A DNA stretch of 6,326 bases from Pseudomonadota bacterium (lineage in GTDB: Bacteria; Pseudomonadota; Alphaproteobacteria; Caulobacterales; Aquidulcibacteraceae). A program made the translations under genes and the position numbers. This document shows positions 1 to 5,309 of this stretch, piece by piece (position 1 is the stretch's first letter; every line of letters begins with the position of its first letter). The notes under the pieces were generated by a model. That model saw only the letters and a list, made by a program, of their open reading frames with translations, was not told where the DNA came from and made no database searches. The DNA lies in NCBI GenBank assembly GCA_023461135.1, contig JAEWNX010000037.1, positions 1 to 6,326 on the forward strand. Reading direction: 5' to 3'.

Positions 1-466
1 AACCCCGGCGCGCGCGGTGGGGGGCTTCCCCCGCCGCCCAACGGCGCCCGGTAAGCTGGAAGTGACCGAGGTGATTGGTGGCGAATTGCGCTTCATAACC
101 GCGCGCATCGCGCATGAGTGGGGACGCCATGATCGCGGCGTTGTTGATGAGGATATCGAGTTTTTTGGTGCGCGAGAGAAAGCCGCCGGCGAAGGCGTCG
201 ATGCTTTTGGGATCAGCGAGATCGAGCGCGGCTTGTTCGACATTGGCGATGCCGACGAGCGCCTTTTGCGCTTTGTCCGGCGTGCGTGCGGGAACGATGA
301 CGATAGCGCCGGCCGCCGCGAGCGCGCGTGTGGTTTCGAGGCCAAGCCCGGAATAGCCGCCGGTGACGATGGCGACCATTCCGGTGAGATCGCGGCCGCC
401 GGTGGCTTCGCGCGCCTCGGTGCGCATGCCGTAGCCGGAATTCATGGGTGCTTGCGCCGTCGGCAT
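1..466 (-). CDS. SDR-family NAD(P)-dependent oxidoreductase (partial, 3' end beyond window)
   Basis: Partial short-chain dehydrogenase/reductase, expected to be a cytoplasmic Rossmann-fold oxidoreductase; its substrate cannot be told. 155 codons are visible and the frame stays open to base 1. After an N-terminal extension of about 28 residues come the strand and dinucleotide loop VAIVTGGYSGLGLE (residues 31-44, the TGxxxGxG motif), a conserved acidic turn LDLAD (81-85), the NNA motif (LINNAAIM, 106-113) and the helix NHLGHFQLT (131-139). The catalytic Ser, Tyr and Lys lie outside the window. The ATG at 466 is chosen because AAGGGAG (473-479) sits 6 nt upstream; in-frame Met8 and Met14 are weaker alternatives. 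It starts 24 bp after the purT stop on the same strand, so the two are probably co-transcribed. Residues 140-155 no longer resemble the family well although the reading frame is intact, which may reflect poor sequence at the edge of the fragment. Confidence 0.85.
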   Translation of the reverse strand, partial: MPTAQAPMNSGYGMRTEAREATGGRDLTGMVAIVTGGYSGLGLETTRALAAAGAIVIVPARTPDKAQKALVGIANVEQAALDLADPKSIDAFAGGFLSRTKKLDILINNAAIMASPLMRDARGYEAQFATNHLGHFQLTGRRWAAGEAPHRARRG

Positions 467-490
467 GTGCGTCTCCCTTGTGGCGAGACG
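467..490 (-). promoter_or_regulatory. purT-SDR intercistronic hairpin overlapping the SDR ribosome binding site
   Basis: In the minus-strand transcript, CGTCTC (490-485) can pair perfectly with GAGACG (475-470) around a 9-nt loop (484-476). The Shine-Dalgarno AAGGGAG of the dehydrogenase (479-473) is split between the loop and the 3' arm, so folding would partly hide it. The 5' arm begins on the base right after the purT stop codon (493-491), so ribosomes finishing purT would open the hairpin. The pairing is visible in the sequence; a role in translational coupling is inference, and a 6-bp stem can arise by chance. Confidence 0.35.
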
Positions 491-1678
491 CTAGTCGGCG
501 CGGACGGGTTTGACCAGCGACGCGGCTTGCTTGGCGCGCGCACGCGCCTCGTCTGTGTCCTTGCCACGCGCCAGAGCAACGCCCATGCGGCGCTTCTTGA
601 AGCTTTCGGGTTTGCCGAAGAGGCGGAGTTCGGTTTGGGGGATGGCGAGCGCTTCGGCGGCGCCGTCGAAGGCGATGCCGGTTGCTTCCATGCCGCCATA
701 GATGACCGCGCTGGCGCCGGGGGCGCGAAGCGAGGTGTCCACTGGCAAGCCGAGGATGGCGCGGGCGTGGAGCGCGAATTCGCTTTGGTTTTGGGAAACG
801 AGCGTGACGAGGCCGGTGTCGTGCGGGCGCGGGCTGACTTCGCTGAACCAGACATCGTCTCCTTTGATGAAGAGTTCGACACCGAAAATGCCGTAGCCGC
901 CGAGCGCATCTGTGACTTTGCCGGCGATGTCGCGCGCGCGTTCGAGCGCCTTGGCGCTCATGGCCTGCGGCTGCCAGCTTTCGACGTAATCGCCATCGAC
1001 TTGCAGGTGACCGATCGGTTCGCAGAAATGCGTGCCGGACGCGGCGCGCACGGTGAGCAGCGTGATCTCGAAATCGAACGCCACCTGCCCTTCCACGATC
1101 ACGCGCGCGTTGGCGACGCGTGCGCCGCCCATCGCGTAGTCCCAGGCCTTGGCGACATCGGCCGGCGATTTGAGCCGGCTCTGGCCCTTGCCGGAGGACG
1201 ACATCACCGGCTTCACGAAGTTTGGAAAACCGATCGTGTCCGCGGCCTCCTTCAAGTCTTCGAGCGATGACGCGAACGCGTAGGGCGAGGTCGGCAGCTT
1301 CAGCTCTTCGGCGGCGAGCACGCGGATGCGCTCGCGGTTCATGGTGACGTGTGCGGCGTTGGCGGTCGGGATCACGGCAGCGAGTTTGTCGGCTTCGATG
1401 CGGACGAGTTCGTCTGTAGCGATGGCTTCGATCTCAGGGACGATGAGATGCGGGCGCTCTTGTCCGACGAGGGCGCGGAGCGCTTTGGCGTTCGTCATGT
1501 CGATCACGTGGGCGCGGTGGGCGACCTGCTGCGCCGGCGCGTTGGCGTAACGGTCGACGACGATGGTCTCGACGCCAAGGCGCTGCAATTCGATGACGAC
1601 TTCCTTGCCGAGTTCGCCGCCGCCGAGGAGCATCACGCGAAGCGCGGTGGAGGAAAGCGGCGTGCCGATGCGGATCAT
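491..1678 (-). CDS. purT: Formate-dependent phosphoribosylglycinamide formyltransferase (GAR transformylase 2)
   Basis: PurT converts 5'-phosphoribosylglycinamide, formate and ATP to formyl-GAR, ADP and phosphate in de novo purine synthesis, without folate. The 395-residue product matches the usual family length (E. coli PurT 392) and is collinear with it. An N-terminal nucleotide-fold motif GGGELGKE (19-26) and [10 protein letters not shown] (80-89) contact the GAR substrate. The ATP-grasp domain carries TMNRE (112-116), [11 protein letters not shown] (156-166), VIVEG (193-197) and FDFEITLL (201-208). The expected magnesium ligands are E268 in GVELF and E280 in [12 protein letters not shown]-terminal LFGKP (353-357) and RR (363-364) complete the GAR site. 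All expected active-site residues are present, so the enzyme looks functional. The ATG at 1678 has AAGG (1684-1687) 5 nt upstream. It lies downstream of the reductoisomerase, beyond a palindromic repeat, and just upstream of the dehydrogenase. Confidence 0.97.
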   Translation of the reverse strand: MIRIGTPLSSTALRVMLLGGGELGKEVVIELQRLGVETIVVDRYANAPAQQVAHRAHVIDMTNAKALRALVGQERPHLIVPEIEAIATDELVRIEADKLAAVIPTANAAHVTMNRERIRVLAAEELKLPTSPYAFASSLEDLKEAADTIGFPNFVKPVMSSSGKGQSRLKSPADVAKAWDYAMGGARVANARVIVEGQVAFDFEITLLTVRAASGTHFCEPIGHLQVDGDYVESWQPQAMSAKALERARDIAGKVTDALGGYGIFGVELFIKGDDVWFSEVSPRPHDTGLVTLVSQNQSEFALHARAILGLPVDTSLRAPGASAVIYGGMEATGIAFDGAAEALAIPQTELRLFGKPESFKKRRMGVALARGKDTDEARARAKQAASLVKPVRAD

Positions 1679-1705
1679 GGGAGCCTTAAATCATCTCTCC
1701 GCGAG

Positions 1706-1802
1706 TCATTCCAGACGCGCTGAGCGCGATCTGGAATCCATAGGATCGCAAAGCTGAGTGTTGGCCTCTGGATTCCAGATCGGGCTGCGGTGTCGGGAAT
1801 GA
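1706..1802. repeat. Nested palindromic intergenic element (REP/MITE-like), possible terminator
   Basis: A 97-bp element fills most of the gap between the reductoisomerase stop codon and purT. Its ends TCATTCC (1706-1712) and GGAATGA (1796-1802) are inverted copies. Inside, ATCTGGAATCCA (1729-1740) is the exact inverse of TGGATTCCAGAT (1769-1780). The two ~35-bp arms (1706-1740 and 1769-1802) are imperfect inverted copies over their whole length, around a 28-nt centre. The left arm alone folds into a 12-bp stem (1709-1720 with 1724-1736, one bulged A at 1729, loop TGA). The right arm contains the short palindrome TCTGGA-T-TCCAGA (1767-1779). TCATTCC/GGAATGA-ended dispersed palindromes are common in alphaproteobacterial intergenic DNA; assigning this element to such a family is inference. 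It begins 2 bp after the upstream stop codon, so it may also stop or stabilise that transcript. It has no U-tract. Confidence 0.75.
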
Positions 1803-1804
1803 GC

Positions 1805-2782
1805 CTATTTGGACAACAGCGAACGCACAGTACGACCAGCTTCTTCGATCGGGTGCTTCGCCGCTTCTTCCCGTAAGCGCAGCAGGTTCGGGGCACCAGC
1901 GCGGTGTTCGGCCATCCAATCCCGAGCGAACTTGCCGGATTGCACGTCCGCCATCACGGCGCGCAGCGCATCCTTCACGTGCGTGTCGATAATGCGAGGC
2001 CCGCTCACGTATTCGCCCCATTCGGCGGTGTTGGAAATGGCGAGGTGCATGCCGGCGATGCCACGCTCGTGGATGAGGTCAGAGAGCAACTTCACTTCGT
2101 GCAGGCAGTCGAAATAGGCCAGTTCCGACGGCGTGCCGCTTTCGACCTGCACTTCCCACGCCGCGCGAATGAGCTGCGCCAGGCCGCCAACGAGCACGGC
2201 CTGCTCGCCGTAGAGATCGCCCTCGGTTTCAATCTTGAAGGTCGAGGCGATCATGCCGGCGCGGCCGCAGCCGATGGCGGCGCCATAGGAATAGGCCAGC
2301 GCTTCGGCCCCGCCGGCGTCCTGCGCGACCGCGACGATGGCCGGCAGGCCGCCGCCTTTGACGTAAGCTGCGCGCAGCGCCGTGCCCGGTCCTTTCGGCG
2401 CGACCATGGCGACGTTCACGTTCGCAGGCGGTTTGATGAAGCCGTAGTGGTAGGCAAAGCCGTGCACGAACATCAGCGTCTGGCCAGCCCGCAGGTGCGG
2501 AGCGATCTCGGCGGCGTAGAGATCGGGCATCACCTCATCGGGCGCGCACATGACGAGGATGTCGCTGCTTGCGGCTGCTTCGGCGACGCTGATTGGCGCA
2601 AACCCGTCGCGTTGGGCGTCGGCCAGGCGGCGCGCGTTCTTGTGCAACGCCACGCGAACAGAGATTCCGGCGTCGCGCAGATTGAGCGCATGGGCATGGC
2701 CCTGTGCGCCATAGCCTATGACCGCAACGCGCTTGGCGCGGATCAAACCCAAGTCGGCGTCGCGCTCGTAAAGAACCTGCAT
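1805..2782 (-). CDS. ilvC: Ketol-acid reductoisomerase (class I, divergent)
   Basis: Ketol-acid reductoisomerase isomerises and reduces acetolactate or acetohydroxybutyrate with NAD(P)H and Mg2+ in branched-chain amino acid synthesis. At 325 residues this is near the class I (short-form) length of about 330-340. The Rossmann domain has VAVIGYGAQGHAHALNLRDAG (from residue 19), PDE (81-83), FVHGFAYH (105-112, His107 matching the active-site histidine) and MVAPKGPG (126-133). The knotted C-terminal domain has GDLYGEQ (188-194, metal ligands D189 and E193), YFDCLHE (223-229), SNTAEWGEYV (250-259) and QSGKFARDWM (281-290). The canonical second metal Glu (YFECLHE) is Asp225 here. The cofactor-phosphate loop, usually LRxGSxSW, reads LHKNARRL (46-53) and lacks both serines. 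The GHT after APKGP is also changed. It could be the sole IlvC of the organism or a paralogue of altered cofactor use. The ATG at 2782 has GAGG (2788-2791) 5 nt upstream. Confidence 0.92.
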   Translation of the reverse strand: MQVLYERDADLGLIRAKRVAVIGYGAQGHAHALNLRDAGISVRVALHKNARRLADAQRDGFAPISVAEAAASSDILVMCAPDEVMPDLYAAEIAPHLRAGQTLMFVHGFAYHYGFIKPPANVNVAMVAPKGPGTALRAAYVKGGGLPAIVAVAQDAGGAEALAYSYGAAIGCGRAGMIASTFKIETEGDLYGEQAVLVGGLAQLIRAAWEVQVESGTPSELAYFDCLHEVKLLSDLIHERGIAGMHLAISNTAEWGEYVSGPRIIDTHVKDALRAVMADVQSGKFARDWMAEHRAGAPNLLRLREEAAKHPIEEAGRTVRSLLSK

Positions 2783-2791
2783 CTAAACCTC

Positions 2792-2822
2792 GTGACGCCT
2801 GCTCTGGCGTCTCACACGCCTG
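2792..2822. promoter_or_regulatory. Divergent spacer with ACGCC repeats and hairpin (operator candidate)
   Basis: The 84-bp spacer between the divergent reductoisomerase and membrane-protein genes contains ACGCCTG twice in direct orientation (2795-2801 and 2816-2822), offset by 21 bp (about two helical turns). An inverted partial copy (TGGCGT, 2805-2810) lies between them. GACGCC (2794-2799) and GGCGTC (2806-2811) form a perfect 6-bp inverted repeat with a 6-nt loop. A bulged variant pairs GTGA (2792-2795) with TCAC (2812-2815). This could be an operator for the divergent pair or a 5'-leader hairpin just ahead of the reductoisomerase ribosome binding site (2788-2791). I see no convincing -35/-10 pair, and the repeats are short. 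Confidence 0.3.
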
Positions 2823-2866
2823 ACCTCTAAAGGATGCGCAGGCTGCGCGCCATAACGGGGGTCCTC

Positions 2867-3244
2867 ATGCGCTACGATCTTGTCTTTCTCAGCACCGCCC
2901 TGCTCTGCCTTTTGATTGGCGAGGGCGTCGGCATTTACATGGGCATGGCCCAGAACTTTCTGCTGTCGCCGGCGCACGCGCATTTGAATGTGCTCGGCTG
3001 GGTCACGCTGGCAGCGTTCGGCCTGATGCACCGGGCTTACCCCGCCCTCGCGGCTTCGCGTCTGGCCGGCGCGCAGTGCGCGCTCGCGATTGCGGCCAAC
3101 ATCGCGATGCCGCTCGGCCTGGGGCTGATGTTGCTGGGCTATGATGCGACGCTGCTGAAGGTTGCTTCGCTGGCGGTGATCTTGGCGACGGCGCTCTTCA
3201 TCATCATGTTTGTGCGGAAGGCGGCGCTGGCGCGCGCTACCTAG
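2867..3244 (+). CDS. Four-helix membrane protein, oxidase-subunit-I-like (HxHLN motif)
   Basis: Small integral membrane protein of 125 residues with four predicted helices at about 5-25, 37-57, 68-91 and 97-117, ending in a short basic cytoplasmic tail. Between helices 1 and 2 it has PAHAHLNVLGWV (35-46). This matches the HxHLNxLGW signature I associate with short proteins annotated as cytochrome-c-oxidase-subunit-I-like or cbb3-related. His37 and His39 are candidate haem or metal ligands. It is far too short to be a catalytic oxidase subunit, and its exact function is unknown. The start is set at ATG 2867, where GGGGG (2857-2861) sits 5 nt upstream and the protein opens directly into helix 1. 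The in-frame ATG at 2834 would add 11 residues, but its AAAGG touches the start codon with no spacing. The next gene's Shine-Dalgarno overlaps this stop codon, so the two are probably one operon. Confidence 0.8.
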   Translation: MRYDLVFLSTALLCLLIGEGVGIYMGMAQNFLLSPAHAHLNVLGWVTLAAFGLMHRAYPALAASRLAGAQCALAIAANIAMPLGLGLMLLGYDATLLKVASLAVILATALFIIMFVRKAALARAT

Positions 3245-3248
3245 GAGG
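3243..3248 (+). promoter_or_regulatory. Strong Shine-Dalgarno overlapping the upstream stop codon
   Basis: A full AGGAGG lies 5 nt before the ATG at 3254 and shares its first two bases with the TAG stop (3242-3244) of the membrane-protein gene. The overlap sets the start of the DUF924 gene and implies translational coupling between the two. Confidence 0.85.
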
Positions 3249-3253
3249 GCAGG

Positions 3254-3790
3254 ATGGCGAGCGCAGGCGAGATCGTCCGGTTTTGGCGCGATGCGGGGCC
3301 GAAAGCCTGGTTCGTGAAAAATGAGGCCTTTGACGGGCGCTGCCGCGCGTTCGAGGCCGACCATCACGCGGCGGCGCGCCAGGAGCTGGCCCACTGGGAG
3401 CTGGATGCCGAAGGCGCGCTCGCGCTTCTACTGCTGCTCGATCAATTACCGCGCAACATCTATCGCCGCAATCCGCACGCATATGCCACCGATCCGCTGG
3501 CGCAAGGGATCGCGCTACGCGCGATCGAGCGGCGGTTCGATGCGGCGACAGACAGTTTCCTGCGCGTTTTCTTCTACATGCCGCTCGAGCACGCCGAGGA
3601 CTTGGCGCTGCAGGAGCGCGCAGTGACGCTGGTGGAAGCGATGCGCGATGCGGAGTTCACCAAGTACGCGATCCTGCATCGCGACATCATCGCGCGCTTC
3701 GGCAGATTTCCGCATCGCAACGTCGTTCTCGGGCGCAGATCGACGCCCGAGGAATTGCAGTTTCTGGCCGACGGCGGGTTTGCCGGGTAG
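3254..3790 (+). CDS. DUF924 family protein
   Basis: A 178-residue soluble, mostly helical protein of the DUF924 family, whose biochemical function is not established. It is collinear with the family from end to end. The hallmarks are the N-terminal IVRFW (7-11) with WF (19-20), EGALALLLLLDQLPRNIYR (53-71), YATDPLAQ (77-84), FFYMPLEHAEDLALQERAV (106-124) and HRDIIARFGRFPHRN (142-156), then the C-terminal GRRSTPEELQFL (160-171). It has no signal peptide or membrane segment, so it is probably cytoplasmic. The start has an ideal AGGAGG at 5-nt spacing that overlaps the stop of the membrane-protein gene. The stop lies 6 bp from the stop of the convergent NTF2-like gene, leaving no room for a terminator between them. 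All conserved blocks are present, so the gene looks intact. Confidence 0.93.
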   Translation: MASAGEIVRFWRDAGPKAWFVKNEAFDGRCRAFEADHHAAARQELAHWELDAEGALALLLLLDQLPRNIYRRNPHAYATDPLAQGIALRAIERRFDAATDSFLRVFFYMPLEHAEDLALQERAVTLVEAMRDAEFTKYAILHRDIIARFGRFPHRNVVLGRRSTPEELQFLADGGFAG

Positions 3791-3796
3791 CCCGTC

Positions 3797-4732
3797 TCAC
3801 CTGATCGGCGCGTCGAAGGCGTAGCGCCAATTGCCCAGATAATCGCGCGTCCACACGGAAACGTAGCGTCCGTTCGTCCGCGCGCCGTCTGGCGCGGTGT
3901 AGACGGAATTGCCCCAGGTCCAGCCCATGTCGCCGCGCGCAGAGACGCGTCCTGTTTCCGGCGCCCATTCCAGACGCGCGCCGGCGGGCCAATCGGCGTA
4001 GCTCGCCGTGACCCCCTCGCGTCCGGAAATGATCTCACGGCCCGTGACGATGAGCGCATCCGCCGCCGCGTATTCGGCGAACGCGGCTGGGACGCCGTCA
4101 GCCTGAGCCTTGGCGGCGAAGGCGCGGTCCGCCGCCATCAGTTCAGCGACGGCTGCGCCCGCCAGTTCCTCCTCGGTGCGGGAGCCTGCGAGGTCCGAAA
4201 GACGCAACGCTAAGCGCCCTACTGCATCCGTGTTCGCGACGCAGGGGCGAGACAACGCCGTGGCGCGGCCTTCGATGGCGATTTCGATGTAGGCTTGCTC
4301 GCCGGCCGGGCAGGCCTCAGTGGCGCCGCCCGTTTGGCCGGCCACGCCGGACGCAGCGCGCGCGAGGTTGGCGATCTCCGTGCGCTGGGCGGCGGTCACC
4401 TCGGACACGCGCGGCGAGTCTCCGCCCCAAAGCCACCAGCCCGTCGTGGGATGGCCAGTGAAGCGGCGCACGTGAAGCGAACCCGTATTATTGGTGAGGT
4501 CGTAGCGGATCACGCGCGCGACGCCGCCCCGCGCCGGCGCAATCGTGAGACGCACGGAAAGCGGCACGCCTTCCGCGACGATCAGCGGCCGTCCGCCGGT
4601 GGTCGGCGTCACGTCGGCGGCGACGAGCGCTTGGGCCCACGCCGGGGCGCGCAGCGAAAGGTTCTGCGCGGCGGCCGGCGCAACGAGAAACACGAGGCAG
4701 CACGTTACGGCTGCGCCAAGTCGTCTGATCAT
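3797..4732 (-). CDS. Exported protein with C-terminal NTF2/SnoaL-like (DUF4440-type) domain
   Basis: A 311-residue protein predicted to be secreted to the periplasm. Residues 1-22 form a signal peptide: basic MIRR, a hydrophobic core and a likely cut after APAAA before QN. Residues 40-180 form a region I do not recognise, rich in beta-prone stretches, with two cysteines (C141, C164) that could form a disulphide. Residues ~192-311 look like an NTF2-fold DUF4440/SnoaL-type domain: a long first helix (AELMAADRAFAAKA), GREIISGREGV (231-241), GDMGWTWGNSVYT (267-279) and RYVSVWTRDYLGNWRYAFD (289-307). Family members range from isomerase-like enzymes to non-catalytic modules, so the ligand is unknown. 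ATG 4732 is preferred because GAGGG (4738-4742) is 5 nt upstream and the signal peptide then starts properly; TTG 4744 or GTG 4738 would extend it by 4 or 2 residues. It is probably the last gene of a minus-strand unit, 71 bp after the lipoprotein gene. Confidence 0.82.
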   Translation of the reverse strand: MIRRLGAAVTCCLVFLVAPAAAQNLSLRAPAWAQALVAADVTPTTGGRPLIVAEGVPLSVRLTIAPARGGVARVIRYDLTNNTGSLHVRRFTGHPTTGWWLWGGDSPRVSEVTAAQRTEIANLARAASGVAGQTGGATEACPAGEQAYIEIAIEGRATALSRPCVANTDAVGRLALRLSDLAGSRTEEELAGAAVAELMAADRAFAAKAQADGVPAAFAEYAAADALIVTGREIISGREGVTASYADWPAGARLEWAPETGRVSARGDMGWTWGNSVYTAPDGARTNGRYVSVWTRDYLGNWRYAFDAPIR

Positions 4733-4803
4733 CCCCACCCTCAACTGTCCGTATCCGCGTTCTTAGGCCAAGGCCGCCGCCCGCCGCCAGCCCGAAAGGC
4801 GCC

Positions 4804-5304
4804 TCAGCGCTCCGGCTCGCCACGCACCGGCTGGCCATTGCGCAGCACCCATTGGCCAGTGTTGGCGACGCGGTCGATTTCGTCCTGCAGTTCGCGCACC
4901 GCCCGCGGCATTCCTGCGCTCACGCCGCCATAATCCACCACCGTCTTGCGCCGGCCGTTCCGCTCCAGCGTGATTGTGTACGTCGGGAGATCGGTGACGT
5001 GGGCGCGATATTCGTCGCGAAGTTGATCGAACCCGACGTCCTCGAAGCGGCTCAGCAGGCGCTCGACGGCGGCGCGCGGAATGGTCGCGCGACGCTCGCC
5101 GACAACATTGACGAAGCGCTCTCCGTTATACGTGACTTCGCCGCTCTCGCTGATCGTCACGCGATACGCGGGACAAAAGCCGTAGCACATCGAACGCGTC
5201 AGCGTGATCATGGCGGGCCCCTCCGCGGCCGGCGTTTCCACCGGCGCGCATGCGGAAAACGCGACAGCGCCGATGAATGCGAGAATGAACCTTCGGATGT
5301 TCAT
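4804..5304 (-). CDS. DUF6438 domain lipoprotein
   Basis: A 166-residue predicted lipoprotein. MNIRRF, a hydrophobic stretch and the lipobox-like FSAC (16-19) put the lipidated cysteine at residue 19. Ala follows it rather than Asp, which by the usual sorting rule favours the outer membrane. The mature part matches the DUF6438 pattern: ITLTRSMCYGFCPAYRVTI (33-51) with the CxxxC pair C40/C44, SGEVTYNGERFV (54-65), a helix IPRAAVERLLSRFEDVGF (75-92), and a C-terminal TYTITLERNGRRKTVVDYGG (108-127) followed by a helical end. The domain's function is not established. The ATG at 5304 is chosen because it opens the lipoprotein signal. It lies 5 bp after the stop of the upstream membrane-anchored gene, with AGGA (5308-5311) overlapping that stop at a short 3-nt spacing, which suggests coupled translation. 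The frame is open well upstream, but that extension is proline/arginine-rich and overlaps the neighbouring gene. Confidence 0.88.
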   Translation of the reverse strand: MNIRRFILAFIGAVAFSACAPVETPAAEGPAMITLTRSMCYGFCPAYRVTISESGEVTYNGERFVNVVGERRATIPRAAVERLLSRFEDVGFDQLRDEYRAHVTDLPTYTITLERNGRRKTVVDYGGVSAGMPRAVRELQDEIDRVANTGQWVLRNGQPVRGEPER

Positions 5305-5309
5305 ATGTC

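Noticed and set aside
17..1270. Long plus-strand open frame of 417 codons opposite the dehydrogenase and purT
   Set aside because: It is antisense to purT, which has complete family motifs and a ribosome binding site. The frame is open because of the high GC and codon bias, and its product resembles nothing known.
1904..2830. Plus-strand open frame of 308 codons opposite the reductoisomerase
   Set aside because: It is a mirror frame of a clear ilvC-type gene; its His/Arg-rich translation is typical of antisense frames in GC-rich DNA.
2834..2866. Alternative start of the membrane-protein gene at ATG 2834
   Set aside because: The AAAGG there has no spacing to the start codon, and the added residues do not form part of the first helix; ATG 2867 has a spaced GGGGG. 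This is not certain.
3966..3979. Fourteen-base exact match to the left arm of the intergenic palindrome (1707-1720)
   Set aside because: It lies inside the coding sequence of the NTF2-like gene, encodes part of the normal domain, and has no inverted partner nearby, so it is probably coincidence.
4733..4803. Possible terminator or promoter between the lipoprotein and NTF2-like genes
   Set aside because: Only 4-bp GGCC stems are visible, with no U-tract and no clear -35/-10, so no site is assigned.
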